Positions 23,935 through 36,329 of a stretch of DNA of 64,000 nucleotides are shown here, piece by piece; within the stretch, counting starts at the first letter, position 1, and every line of letters starts with the position of its first letter. The stretch is taken from positions 118,095,509 to 118,159,508 of the forward strand of contig CP136068.1 of the NCBI GenBank assembly GCA_032622095.1, given 5' to 3'. The notes beneath the pieces were generated by a model. The model saw nothing but the letters and a program-made list of their open reading frames with translations. It was not told the origin of the DNA and made no database searches. The position numbers and the translations under genes are program-made. The stretch comes from Siphonodentalium dalli (lineage: Eukaryota; Mollusca; Scaphopoda; Gadilida; Siphonodentaliidae).

Positions 23935-24609
23935 AGTGCCACCGCAGACGCTACGATTAAAATCGTAAGTGGGGAAAATCGTAGGTGGAGAAATCGTAGC
24001 TTGCCCGCAGACGCTACGGTGCTGCGATGTTTGCAGCTACGATTTTATCAACGTGATCGATCACATGATAGCAAAATGTTATACCACATTCTCCGCATTA
24101 TGCAACTAAATACATATGGCATGTATCTCAATGTTCCAAACTAACAAGTTGATGTTGAAAGTTCAAGTGAAATTGAATTTTTTTTTAAATTTTGACATTT
24201 TTGTACATGTCAACTCAACAGGCTCAGCTGCCCCAATTGAATTTCAACAATTGCGGCAGCCTTCTACTCCTTGCCTGATATGTGGTATAGGCCTGCACTC
24301 CCTGCCGTGCCACATCTCCACCAATGTGGCCTCGTTTTTGTAAGTGCAAGAAGTTTGTAAACTTTGCGCCATTTTTGAATGTTTTCTTTTCGTGGTATTT
24401 ACAACATGACCAGTGCGACAGTGGTCATGTGACAGCTACGATCGCGCGCGTTGCCAAGGTCACGCCATGATTTTCCTGGTAAAATCAAACAGTGCTTGAT
24501 TGCTACGATTTGGCTACGATATTGTCGTGGGCATGCGCATAATCATTGGATGCTTCCTCCTGCGATTTTCCCCACTTACGATTTTAATCGCAGCGTGTGC
24601 GGTGGCACT
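23935..24609. mobile_element. TA-flanked MITE with ~48-bp TIRs
   Basis: The arms start AGTGCCACCGCA and continue with ACGATTAAAATCGTAAGTGG on both ends (right arm inverse at 24562-24609). TA lies immediately outside both ends (23933-23934, 24610-24611). Subterminal GCTACGATT blocks are repeated. It abuts the TTAA MITE on its left with no spacer. Confidence 0.8.
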
Positions 24610-24611
24610 TA

Positions 24612-26408
24612 GGTACGGTCGGACGGTTTTGGCCGTACCAATATTTCACCAAAAAATAATACTGAATAGGCCCAATATTACCGGCCACGTTCTCCAATCA
24701 CTTGATAAATGACGCACAACGTGTTACAATGTGATTCATTTAACCATCTATATATAGGTAACCCAGATTATTTACGTCATATTATGCCTCGAGTTCATTG
24801 GGTTTATAAGGATATGTTGTCGTATATAGCGGTTACGTTGTATAACGTACGTCAATCGATTACATTCCGACGTCGAACAATGCATGCACGAGATATGTAC
24901 TGCGCGATCAAAGGGGATAACCGAATGTTTTTGTTGCGCGTTATTTGAAATGGTAATTGCTGAAAGCTACGATGCCCAGGGAGGGTTCAATGCTAGTCCG
25001 GCCATAGTATTACTATCGTCTGACTATATATCCCTGCACCAGGCTTCGTGACTTTCAGTTGTCACCATCAAATGATCAATTATGTCAACTAAAAATTAGA
25101 AACAGAAGAAACTTTTGAATGAAAACACAGGACAAGATCAAGTTATGCCTGGTGTTGATTCTGTCGCACATGAACAAATGATATCCGAAACGGCTAATAC
25201 TGGCGATAAAGCTAAGAGTACGGCCACTGAGACTGAATCCATCAGACCCTTGTCTAGTGAACATGAAAATACTACTAGTAGTAGGCCTACCGCAACCCAA
25301 AGTCGTATTTATGAGGTTGGCTATTCGTTCATGTTTTCAAAATGATTGTCTCATCATTGTCATGCATATCATTGCGTTGACCAGTGTACTATCGTTTAAA
25401 AGTAAGTACTCTCATCATACACGCGAATTGACAAAGTGAATGGATATCCGTTAAAAGCGCTCTAGATTGCACAGGATAGCTCCATTTCAATCCAAGAATG
25501 AATTTTTTCTTCTCATTTTGGTAGGGGGGACAATGCCCTTCCAAACCATCCCCCATCTCGCCGGTACGCGGTTCGATGTCAATGTACCCAATATTTATAT
25601 AGCCGTAGGCCTACCAATAATTTATTGGCTGCTACGCCCCTGTACAACAGAAACTGAGGGCAATGTAAGTCTATGCGTCAATCCATGCCCAACGACCCCA
25701 TTGATCAAATGCAAATGTATAAGTACAATGGCTTGAGATACAACGATTCCCACATCCCGATCAAGGGGTGGGGGTGAAATTTAAAATATTGCTAGGACAC
25801 TCCAACTCACCAGGACCTCTTCTGTACATCCATGACCCATGGTAGACAGGTGCAAATAGGCATTTCCAGACAACATAGAGGGCTTTCGTTGCATAAATCA
25901 ATAACCAGTTAGCTCTAGATTGTTCAGGTTTCATTTGAAGCTTTTGGTCATAAAGTGATAATACACCCCATTGTTGGAGGGATGGGGCATGCAATCGACT
26001 GAAAGGTCCACGAAATATATAAGCTTGGCTGTGTAACATGTAATAGAACAACACTTACATGTATGTTGATATTAGTTAGAAATGAGCGCCCTGCTTGAGT
26101 GGTCTAAAGTCTAAATTCTAACAAATCATATTATCGACTGTAGTTCTATGTTTATTACACATCTCGTACTTATAAAACTGGTTAAATTCTGACAGTAGAA
26201 GAATTCGGATATAGTGTCAGAGGCTGCTGGAAACTTGAGCTAGCCCTACATCAAGTGTATGCATAAGTGGATACATGTGGCTTGTTTAAGGATGCACGCA
26301 ATTAAGATCATTTCCCTGGCAATGGGTGTACAAGTGTGTAAATGCATTTATCATGTTTTATAGAACTTTAGTCGACCAAAATTGGGTTATATCATGTTGA
26401 AATGTTTT
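24612..26408. other. gene-free DNA
   Basis: No conserved gene, TIR pair or array was recognised. The 76-aa frame at 25115-25345 is polar and low-complexity and has no domain support. Confidence 0.45.
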
Positions 26409-26410
26409 AT

Positions 26411-26734
26411 AAAGCTACTACGGGATAACTCGTAGTCGGCACCTGGGATGGAATTTACCAGTGGTCATCACTGGTGCCAGCTACGAATTATCTCGTAGGT
26501 AAATACATGTTACGTTTTCGACGTCTTAGGCGACGTAGAGTGTACCGATGATTGTATATAAATTCATTTACCGCGTCTTATACACGATATGCTTGTACCT
26601 GTATACCACTCTTAGTTATCTAAGTCATTGAAAACGTAATTGTATTTACCTACGAGATAACTGGTAGCTGGCACCAGCGATGAAACACTGATAAATTGCA
26701 TCCCAGTTGCCGCGAGTTATCTCGTAGTAGCCTT
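26411..26734. mobile_element. palindromic MITE, 'GCTACTACGRGATAACTCG' arms
   Basis: Arms of about 110 bp match in inverse: GCTACTACG.GATAACTCG, then TGG.TG.AATTTA.CAGTG, then CTGGTGCCAGCTAC, then TTATCTCGTAGGTAAATACA, then TTACGTTTTC. The centre is at 26525-26625. AT dinucleotides lie outside both ends, too short to be sure of the TSD. Confidence 0.8.
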
Positions 26735-26736
26735 AT

Positions 26737-28253
26737 GACATGTATCTGCATCATATAACCTGATATTGGTCGAACCATCACTCTTACATATGTAATACAC
26801 CAACTACTATTGGCAAAACATGCAATCCCATGTTGGCATACAGGATGGAATTACCCATTGGTTTTCGGCAGTGAACGTGTTAAAAATCAATGCAAAAACA
26901 CGTATAACGGTATTTATTATGTATATACTTATAGTGGATCGATCAGTAGTGTTGAATACTTCTGGTCCGAAATGGTGCTTAACTTGTCTCTAATAAATCA
27001 GCCCGCACGTATATAGTTCTCTGTGAAATTCGTCAGACTTGCTTTAGACATAATGTCTGGAATTTTGAATTTGAAATTTTATATCCCAGAGTTGTCTGTA
27101 CTAAGATTTTTCCGGCCTAATCGTCTTGGGTTCGATTGCCTGAAGGTCCAAAACTCTGTACCACGAAGCTCCAATACTCCGAAATTCCAATTAACTTTCC
27201 AGTTCACATCATATATATCTACGCATATAGATCGACCGAGAGTTCAGTCTGCATGGTTGGCTTTTTCACATGTATGTATGGACATTGGATTCACACCTCA
27301 TGTCACATACGTATATGTAATGTGATATACTCCTCTTCGGGGAGCAACGTACAGAATGACAAAATCTCCCACATGTATCGTGAACGATTCCTAGATCATT
27401 GCAATCTGCATGGGCTAGATTATATAGGTTGTCACGATTTGAACCCCGACATATGCGAAAATCAGGACCGATTTTGAGGGTTGATCTGAGTTGAGGGACA
27501 TCTCAATGTGCCATTCCGATCGATACATCGCCATTTCGATAAGAAATGAGAATTTGTTCACGCTCACTGAAGCAAGCGCATTTGAAGCAATCATTAACAC
27601 TTATGAGTCCGTGTCTCCAATTAATTCTCTGATACATGTATCAGCTGCTTCTAAAATAAAATTAATTTGTCACCATCATGCAGCAAATTTTAAGACGACC
27701 GACATTGCTCCCTTGAGACAACCATTTACATCTATCTCCCATGCACACACCAACATCTCCATTCACGCCAAATTTCACGGGCGTTATATGCTGTTATTAC
27801 CATATCCACCAGTGGTCCTGTAAAGATATAGAGGGAAATACTAAACACACTTGCACACTTGAAAGCACCTGATCAACCCCATTGCTGGTCAACATATCTT
27901 TCAAAGATATCTGATGACCTACATGTATAATACTAATATATGGCCGAGTTATCTACTGGGACAGACGGGCGGGAGGACTGATGTGGCATGTCAATAGAAA
28001 CAATTGTTTTTTGCCAATAGTTTATTCGTGCAATTCAAAATAGCACTTGCTAAATGCTCTTCACGTTTTATCATGCATATATTAAATTTTAACATGCATT
28101 TTTTTAACAAAAGAGACTGTTGCCCTAATATCCAATCCGGGAATATACATGTAATGGTTATATACATGTATATAGAATATATCACAATAATTTAAACGGT
28201 CATGGCTCATTAAAACTTCTAAAGTTTGTTAACGTGATTTGGAAGAAGGTGAC
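26737..28253. other. gene-free DNA with one short dispersed repeat
   Basis: A ~90-bp block at 27482-27572 (including TGCCATTCCGATCGATACAT) recurs in the same orientation at 34742-34830. Nothing else was recognised. Confidence 0.45.
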
Positions 28254-28261
28254 ATTATGTT

Positions 28262-28761
28262 TAGGCCCCTATCTATCGAATCGAATCAGGTAAATGGTAT
28301 TCGATTTTGAATCAAATTCGAATCGAATCAGACATTGTGTTGACATGTGAGGAGTTCATAAACAAGAGTAAATACTAATGAGAGAATTCATCGTACACAC
28401 CGGCATTAATCCCTTGTGTTGGTTGTGGGATTGTCAACCGGAACTGATTCATTTTATCCACGGAAACAGCCGAATATGGACGATGTAATACGGAAATAAG
28501 TTGGGTTTACTCAAAATCGGGAATGACCCATCGGAACGAGTCATTTGCACAGCTGGTGGTGGTTGTTGTAGCTATATAATATCTATGTTATAATTGATAT
28601 CACAACTGACCGTAAACGACATCATTTGACTCAACCTTCGGCGAGAATGCCGCGAGATATTCGATTCGAAAACAACGTCAACAAGATTCGAAATAAAATC
28701 GAATCGAATCGCAGGAACGATTCGAAATTTCGAATCGAATTCGAATATTTGCAGGGCCCTA
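28262..28761. mobile_element. hAT-like MITE with 8-bp TSD
   Basis: 500 bp flanked by ATTATGTT (28254-28261 and 28762-28769). The termini are TAGGCCCCT on the left and TAGGGCCCTGCAAATATTCG inverted on the right. Subterminal regions are dense in CGAAT/ATTCG repeats (28277-28330, 28655-28748). An 8-bp TSD with a TAGGG-type end fits hAT. There is no coding region. Confidence 0.85.
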
Positions 28762-28769
28762 ATTATGTT

Positions 28770-30272
28770 GATCCATATGTCATATCAACAGTTACTGCAC
28801 ATGCCATGAACAATCCTGCTAATGTCAGAACTAGGTTCAATCTATATTGAATTTTCGCACATGGGTGACATGCACATGCATGCCCTTTATTTATACATGT
28901 ACCATGTGAGGACTAGATCGTAACAAGGAAGTTGAAGAAACTCTTTATTGATCAATGCTGAAGAAAGTTCTGGACACAAACGTTCTCAATTATATCACTA
29001 AAATTAATCTTGCTGTGGCATAAAGAGGCCAAATATAGCGTTAATGTTAAGCATATTTGTAGACCTAATTTGTTGATCCCTCCAGAACTGGGCCGCGTTG
29101 TAACAAAATAGAACATAATTTGGAGCTTCAATTGACATTCAAGTACCTTTTAGACATTACATAAGTATGTAGCTGACAATAGTCGATAGATAATAATCAA
29201 TAAATATGACACCGTCGATCGCAGACATCGGGCCAACATCGGGTTGCTGACTGCGCTGACAATTGACCAAAATTAAATAAATGTTGGCGTGTTAACATAC
29301 TAAAAGTTTAAAACGTAACAATCTGTTTGACACAATGAGAAACTCTATATAATAGAGACAAATGTGGCTATTATTATAAAGCTGTTTTATGTAGGGGTAC
29401 CAATCGAGCCTGGAACTTCGGATGATTGCCATGAGTGTGCAATATATTTTGGAAAAATATTAAACTTACCTATATTATTCCGCCCTGCACGCATGGTCCT
29501 CTGTGTAATCATTAACACCGATTGTGATTAATTTTCCACATCAGAGAAGAAATAATAATGTTAGGCTCCAATCAGCAACAAATTTAAAGTCGAAAATAAT
29601 TTGACCAAAGCTTTGAAATTGATGCAGCAGACGAGACGTACAACGACGTCATATTAGCGACAATGACCTTTTTGGTCGGCAACCAACGTTTTACCGACCA
29701 ATGAATGAAAACAACGACAATCACTTCAAAACTACTATAAAAGCATGGAACGTGCAATAAACCTTCAAGGGTGGAATTTATGTAGCAAAGATTAATATAT
29801 GACTTCGGGCGTCAATATGGTACGTGATCTATAAATATTGCATGATTTATTTATCACTGGTAAGTTTCCCGTTGGCAGCCGACCATATGTCGACCTCCAG
29901 TTCTGGCGAAATCTAGTTAACGTCGGGTGCCGACCTGTTGCTGACCATCTCTATCACTCAACGACGTCGGGCCAACATCGCCCTGACAGACATAACGACG
30001 GTTGGGCCGACGTTGTTGTACTGTCTGGGAGGTCTTGTAATTATAGTCGTTTTCTCGAAAGTCAAGTGACAGGAACTGTAACTCTTGTACGTCAACAACT
30101 GGCTGAAACGGCTTGCAAAGGCAGAAATTAAACACCATTTGAAGACTGTTTGCGTCATTTTCTTGGTATGAATTAATAAATTCATTTAGTTTACTTACAC
30201 AAACGTATAAAATATCGATAACATTTTGCTCAAACCCATATGAGGTGGGTGTTTATCGATAGACATAATTAT
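28770..30272. other. gene-free DNA; distant satellite-like traces
   Basis: Strings such as CGGGCCAACATCGGGTTG (29229) and ACGACGTCGGGCCAACATCG (29961), ending in TGTACTGTCTGGGA (30017-30030), resemble the ends and unit of the 12.3-kb satellite. They may mark a related element. No gene. Confidence 0.4.
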
Positions 30273-30276
30273 TTAA

Positions 30277-30597
30277 CCCTTTCAGTGCCAAGTCCGATTT
30301 TTGTATCAACCCATATCTCCTTGATCATTTTTCAAATTTATTGATTATAATAATGTGATATTGATGGAAAGAGCTCTTGGAGCTCCATACCTCATGATTG
30401 GCTACGGCAATCAGCAATGCCGAAGCAAAGTCGGCCACGGTAAAGGGTGGCCGTAGCGGATTGCCGAAGCCGAACAATCTGAATTATGAGGGCTGGAACT
30501 CTTTCCATCAATGTATCACATTATTATAATCAATAAATTTGAAAAATGATCAAGGAAATATGGGTTGATACAAAAATCGGACTTGGCACTGAAAGGG
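30277..30597. mobile_element. piggyBac-type MITE
   Basis: 321 bp flanked by TTAA (30273-30276, 30598-30601). The TIR begins CCCTTTCAGTGCCAAGTCCG and the arms pair for over 100 bp. CCCTTT after TTAA matches typical piggyBac ends. Confidence 0.9.
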
Positions 30598-31450
30598 TTA
30601 AAATCACAACTTTATAGCCTATAATAGGCCAACACACTGATAGACATATAGGCCTAAATCTCCCAATAGGCATTGGCTTATTCATTACAACATTGTTCAC
30701 TGTGGAGGATATGCTCCTCGGAAATCTCATTCCGCCCGAGCAATATTCCCATTCCGAGTGGTATAATATCCGATTCCATGAAAGTTTTGCTCGATTTTCC
30801 GCGACCATGTTTACTAATTGATATATATCGAGGGAGCAACTCATGAGATGACACATTCAAATGATAGGACTTGTTTCTAGGGTATGTTACTCTTCACTTA
30901 CTTATTATTTAGTCCCATATATAGCACGCTGAACCAAATTACAACGGTTTGCTCACTCAAATCCACACACACAGAAGAAAAGTATTGTGTACAAATGTGA
31001 ATTTCAAAGCGAAAGAGATAATGTTTTGTAGAACATTATTGATTATGTGTATCCGCAAACAACCCATCGTTACTTTAAAAATACAGTTGATCAAAATACG
31101 CGATTTTAGCTTGGCATAATGCCTTCAAAGTAACACTACCACACATTCCGATTCTGTGTTCGGAGTATTCCAATTCACAACACGCACATTTTCAACGTTA
31201 CGATTCCTGACATGGATAAATGTTTACCGTAATAAAGTTAATTGCTTCATTTCATGATTTTGCTGGCTTCACAGCCGTCCACATGATGGTAAATTGTCCT
31301 ATGGTTGACTAAGTACAACAAATTAGTATCTTATACAACAACAGATCTTCAGCGTCACTGGTGTTGATTTTGATGTGATGTTTTTATATTTTCCTATAAT
31401 ATCTTGAGGTACTTTATTAAAAAGACCAAACATACATGTACATGTACATG

Positions 31451-32560
31451 TATGTGGGAAGCCAAATTGACATTTAATAAATAACTGAGCTTAAAGGTAC
31501 TCAATCCGATTCGATGGTCCCCATATCGTCAGGTTCCAAAAACAATGTTTTTTTTAAAATGCTGCACCAGTTATCAGAATCAATTAATTGCCCAAAAATA
31601 ATGCTAACCAGTCAACTACAGTACAAAATTGCCAAAAAACCTGTAATTTATCAACGTTTTGTTCAATGAAATTTTGCCGGTTTGTCAATTATTTGACACA
31701 AAAAGCCACTTGATTTCAGAGTTATCCACCTTCATCCGCAATTTGGTCTGAGACCGTCTTATCGTTGTCCTTTTACTGGGCCACTAAAAATGATCGGTGG
31801 TGAAAAATATTAGATTAAAAAAATTGATATCTGATCACTCTGAACTCTGATGAGTGGGTTCCTCGATTCGAATCAAATATTTGACCACCGATCGAAGCCA
31901 AGGAAATAGTAATTTACAAGTGTTAATTCGGATTATGCATCTTTAAGCGCAATAAGGAATCTCAAATTGTACTTCAATGCAATAAGGGAAGATCTGATTG
32001 TGCTTAAGCACAATAAGGAAATATCTAATTGCACTTAAGCGCAATAATGAATATTTTTTTGCATTCAAGCGCAAAAAGGAATATCTAATTGCACTTTAAA
32101 AGTGCAATAAGGAATATTCTTATAGCACTTAAGTGCAATAAGAGCTAATGGGGCTTAAGTGGAATTAAAAATTAATCTTCTTATTGTGCTCAAACACAAT
32201 TAGCCAAATTACATAACCACCCTGTAATTCAAATGGTGTAGTTGGTGTAGTCCATAGTGCAATGGGTGCACCTGGTGACTGTCCACATGTTGGCCTATTC
32301 GGATTTGCACAGAGGGGTGATCTCATGAGGGAGATATCAATTGCGCTTAAACGCAATACTGATGAGGAGCCAGAGATGTAATTGCGCTTAAGTGCAATAA
32401 GAAATGTCTTATTGCGCTTAAGTGCAATAAGGAATATATCATTGCACTTAAGCTCAATAAGAGAAGATCGTATTGCACTTAAGATCAATAAGGAATCTCT
32501 AATTGAGTTTAAGCGGAATAAGGAATATTCTTATTGCGCTTTAATATACAAATTATAGTA
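31451..32560. mobile_element. palindrome-array element E2 (CTTAAG family), right end lost
   Basis: Starts TATGTGGGAAGCCAAATTGA, matching the E1 TIR. A TTAA MITE interrupts it at 31495. From 31945 to about 32545 it carries a long array of TTGC(G/A)CTTAAG(C/T)GCAA-type palindromes joined by 'taaggaatat' spacers with a ~30-35-bp period. A matching right TIR was not found, so the right limit is where the palindromes stop. Confidence 0.7.
31495..31942. mobile_element. TTAA-flanked MITE, AGGTACTCAACCCG family, copy C
   Basis: 448 bp between TTAA at 31491-31494 and 31943-31946. The arms are more diverged than in copies A and D (AGGTACTCAATCCG; right end CGGATTATGCATCT). It is inserted just inside the left end of E2. 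Confidence 0.85.
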
Positions 32561-32572
32561 TCTGTGTCTGGG

Positions 32573-32923
32573 TTATTTGTTTTTTGTATTAGCCTTCATT
32601 GCATTGCTATCGATGACGTAAATGACGTCATCTACTTTTAAGATGGCGATAGGCCCGTACTGATCTCTGATGGGAATGCACGTTACAGAGCGATATCGAG
32701 CTTTGTGTAGTGTTTTTTCTATATGAGCCAGAGACGTATTCAGTTGGCGATCAGCTGATTCGTTTTCGTCTACAATTAATTTGTCAAAACAGTCGCCAGA
32801 CAGCAATAATTGTAAATCGAAATCACAAAACCGCATATAATAAAAAGGAAACCTACGGCTTTTGACTGCACACATTATATCAAGCCGCTCATGGACATTT
32901 TGTATTTTCTTGTACCAGCTCAT
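32573..32923 (-). CDS. hypothetical 116-aa open frame inside the 2.9-kb transposon
   Basis: I do not recognise this frame. It reads as ordinary mixed-composition protein rather than repeat translation (for example FCDFDLQLLLSGDCFDKLIV and YRSVTCIPIRDQYGPIAILK). It lies just outside the E2 palindrome array and inside the TIRs at 30698/33595, so it may be a remnant of that element's own gene or a captured exon. There is no clear splice site or signal peptide, and the start context is weak. It may not be expressed. Confidence 0.3.
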   Translation of the reverse strand: MSWYKKIQNVHERLDIMCAVKSRRFPFYYMRFCDFDLQLLLSGDCFDKLIVDENESADRQLNTSLAHIEKTLHKARYRSVTCIPIRDQYGPIAILKVDDVIYVIDSNAMKANTKNK

Positions 32924-33600
32924 GATAATTCTCGTTTTCAGTCAAAAGCCATAGTTATCCTCTTGTATCATCGTTGATTATTTGCCCTGCAAATCGATAT
33001 ATCGTACTGACCTATAGCTATACGTCGCTCGGCACAATTTCAAAGTAAAATGTGAGACTTCCCGTGCGAAACTGACGTAGGAAAGTTTTCAACGACAAAT
33101 ACTGTTTACATCAGGAAAATGAAGACATTGATAGCATTTCATCACATTATCCGAAAATGTACTGCATAAAGAGTCTGAATGCATGCCCCCTTAATACTCT
33201 CGTCATCATTTTGAAGACAAAAGCTAAGGGCCGTCCCATGGAGACGTCTATCGCTAGAAAACTGGACGTATCTAATCGGAATCTAAATAGTATTGCTCGG
33301 TTGACAATTGAACTTACTCGGGTGATAACGGAACATACAGGGCGGGAATCGGAGCGAAAACATAAATCACCGATTACAGCAGTTTGCTGGGCTTTTTTGG
33401 CAACAAAATGATCGGGGAACATGTCCCGGTTGACACTAGAGGTAAACATTAACATAATATGTTTATTTATCTGTCTTTGTAAGTTTTTCGGACAGTAAAT
33501 TTGAAAATTGCTCGGTCAACAAGCAGAAACACTCACAACGGAATCGGCATTTGCTCGGGCGGAATGATATTTCGAGGAGCAGATCCTCCACTGTGATTGT

Positions 33601-34215
33601 TAGCTCAACTTTACCTTGTAAAGTTTGAGCTATTGCCATGGCTTGGTATCCGTCGTCCGTGTGTGTGTGCGTGTGTGTATGCGTGACTCATCAACAATTT
33701 CCTTTAGCACGGGCTACAGGTCGTACCTTTGGTCGGATCATTATGAAATTTGTCATGGCTGTTGACATTGACATGTAGATGAGAACGAGTCATTTTGGGG
33801 TCATTCGGCAAAAAAACATGGCCGCCAGTGGCCAACTTGGATTTCAAAATTCAATCCATTAGCACGGGCTACAGGTCGTACTGTTCATCTGATCATCATG
33901 AAGTTTGTCATGGATGTTAATATTGACATGTAGACGATAACGAGTCATTTTGGGGTCGATCGGCCAAAAAACATGGCCACCAGCAGCCATCTTGGATTTT
34001 ACTCTTTGCATGACTAAATCCTTTGGCACGGGCTACAGGTCGTACCTTTGGTCGGATCATTATGAAATTTGTCATGACTTTTGACATGTAGATGGGAACG
34101 AGGCATTTTGGGGTTATTCAGCATTAAAACATGGCTGCCAGCGGCCATATTGGATTTAACTTTTTGCGTGACTAAAGCTATCAAATGTTTTTGAATTGTT
34201 GGAAAACATAGCCGC
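33601..34215. mobile_element. pearl-like tandem-repeat element P2
   Basis: Opens with the hairpin TAGCTCAACTTTAC / GTAAAGTTTGAGCTA (33601-33632), then CCGTCGTCCGTG and a GT run, then about three diverged ~155-163-bp units marked by GCACGGGCTACAGGTCGTAC at about 33708, 33862 and 34026. It starts directly at the TSD of the neighbouring transposon. Confidence 0.65.
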
Positions 34216-35030
34216 CAGCAACCATCTTAGATTTAACTTTTATATATATACATGTATATCTCTTCATGTTGATAAACTAGTATTAGACATTCAAATTTCC
34301 ACATTCCTAATCGCTCCATTGACTGTAACACATCAAATTATTCCCTTTCCAATTTGAGCTACAGTGTCATTGACACTTTCATTTATATATTTTATTTTGG
34401 GAGGAGAAAAACTAGTGCTTATATACATAAATATTACCTGTTTATCTTAGTTATTGATATAGCTTAATAAATTATTATAGCCAACTTTTGAAATGATGGT
34501 GCCAACGTTACTATATATAGCTCCTGTACGAACGGTATATATAGTTTATGGTTGATGGTTGCAACTACCCATTTTCAGACTCATACACGGTTTCAAACTT
34601 TCGTTGAAAGGGCTTCCCTTTTTATGGATGTCCCCACAGCTAGCCGATGTGGTAAGGTCGTGGATATGATCATCGGAATCTGGACTAGACGAAGTTGGCA
34701 CAGGTTCTAACCCGGAAATGGGACGAATCAGCACTTCAAACTTGATCTGAGTTGATGGACATCTGTATGTGCCATTCCGATCGATACATGGCCATATTGA
34801 TAAGAAAAGAGAATTTGTTCACGCTCACTGCACAAACAAGTACATTTTAAGTCCTGCAACCTTAAATCTTATACATTTAATTCCTCGGTAAACGAATTCA
34901 TGATGTGTATATATAAATGTTATATAGAAACTTAGTAATAGAAATGTTAATAAAAGTTAACTGAAACATTAGAAAATTCTTAAATCACTGTGCATAGTAT
35001 CATCCAAATGTATAATGTTCCCTCCCCTTT
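34216..35030. other. gene-free AT-rich DNA
   Basis: Contains the second copy of a ~90-bp dispersed repeat at 34742-34830 (first at 27482-27572). The 62-aa minus frame 34546-34734 has no domain. Confidence 0.4.
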
Positions 35031-35040
35031 ATCATTAATT

Positions 35041-35340
35041 ATACCCCCTGCATCGAAGTTAGGGGGGTATACTGGAGTCAGCTCGTCTGTCCGTCGTCCG
35101 TCCGTCTGTGGACACAAATTTGTCTGGAGTTTTTCTCAGTCGTTTTTTTTACCAATTTCCGTGAAACTTGGCACAGGCATCAATCACCATGGGAACCTGT
35201 GCACCTGCGATTATGACGTCTGTCCGATTTTTTTTTGGTGGAGTTATTCCCCCTTTTTCGACTTAAATTTTTGCAACATGCATAATTTTGTCCGAGTTTT
35301 TATTCCTACATTTTTACAAATGTGGCATCTTTAAACTGCA
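35041..35340. mobile_element. pearl-like element P3 (single unit)
   Basis: Hairpin ATACCCCCT / AGGGGGGTAT (35041-35070), then a CCGTCGTCCGTCC run (35091-35106), then one core unit with GTGAAACTTGGCACAGGCAT. The right end is not defined. Confidence 0.5.
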
Positions 35341-35486
35341 TGAGTGGATTCATCGTATCATTGGAGAATAACGTATATATGCATCTGGTGGAAATTGGCG
35401 ATAAACATATTTTACATGTAGTCAGTTTTTGGTTACCCTCCCCTCCCTATCTGCGACTCAATCGGTGCCACTTTCATCGTCTTTAA

Positions 35487-35570
35487 CCCTTTGAGTGACA
35501 GGGGCCGATCTTATCGGCCCTAAACCTACAAAATAAGTCTGTTAAAGAATATAAGAATAAATTATTAAAA

Positions 35571-35613
<43 letters not shown>

Positions 35614-35732
35614 TTAGGCCAATGCATTTTCTTATATATGCGAGGCGACATATGGTCGACTCGCATCTATAAGAGAATGCATTGGCACAGGGTATATGGG
35701 TTGATACAAAAAATGACCTGGCACTCAAAGGG
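35487..35732. mobile_element. piggyBac-type MITE with internal hairpin
   Basis: 246 bp flanked by TTAA (35483-35486, 35733-35736). Ends are CCCTTTGAGTG(A/C)CAGG. An A homopolymer (35577-35610) and the hairpin CCAATGCATT..ATATATGCGAG with its inverse (about 35618-35695) lie inside. The hairpin recurs at 38636-38755. Confidence 0.85.
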
Positions 35733-35857
35733 TTAAACCATATAAGTAGACTAATATGAAGATGACTATGTATAAAATTGGTGGAATTCGCAGACTAAAT
35801 AAATTCAATATTTATAGTGGACATCCCCTTTTCTCACCCAAACGGCACTAATGTGTC

Positions 35858-35925
35858 ATATTTACCCCAAAGCCAAATAAATAGTAATTTAGGAGTGTTA
35901 ATTAATTCGGATTGTGAATCTTGAA
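35858..35925. mobile_element. fragment of AGGTACTCAACCCG-family MITE
   Basis: The string AAGCCAAATAAATAGTAATTT and following bases match the right end of copy C (31900-31942). The rest is missing. Confidence 0.55.
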
Positions 35926-36329
35926 ATATAGAGATGATCAGAGATATTAAATCCATCTTTAAAGTCGCGGTTTGTTGTCAAAGTTGCCAAATGTACATGT
36001 ATAGGCCTATGATCTAACTTTGTGAACACAACAGTTTATGTAGGCTTTTTAGCACAAACGTCTAAATCGGGGACAACAACATAATATTTAAGACGACCAT
36101 ACATGTATATGTAAAGTGGGCTATGATAGATGATATCATGTTGGGTTATACATCAATATCATTTATAGCGGAAGGGGAATAGATAGGGTCCTACTAAACA
36201 ACGAACACAAACGAACATAAACGAACACAGGTCCAAAAAGCGGAGTAGAAGGCTGAAATTTGGTTTGTGGGTGCGTGTGAGTCCATTCTATGTGATGTGG
36301 TGTTATTTCCAACTTTGATGATTTATTTT

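Larger units (their letters stand above)
30698..33595. mobile_element. 2.9-kb TIR transposon with 6-bp TSD, containing nested elements
   Basis: The ends CAC(T/A)GTGGAGGAT(A/C)TGCTC and beyond match in inverse for about 58 bp, through CATTCCGCCCGAGCAA. Both are flanked by ATTGTT (30692-30697, 33596-33601). Inside are the palindrome-array element E2 (from 31451), a TTAA MITE (31495-31942) and two short open frames with no recognised domain (32573-32923 minus; 33157-33411 plus). No superfamily is assigned. Confidence 0.8.

Noticed and set aside
25115-25345. 76-aa polar frame
   Set aside because: Low complexity, no domain, no splice or regulatory context.
33157-33411. 84-aa plus-strand frame inside the 2.9-kb transposon
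   Set aside because: Overlaps a longer antisense frame; neither has a recognised domain. Could be a gene remnant but not supportable.
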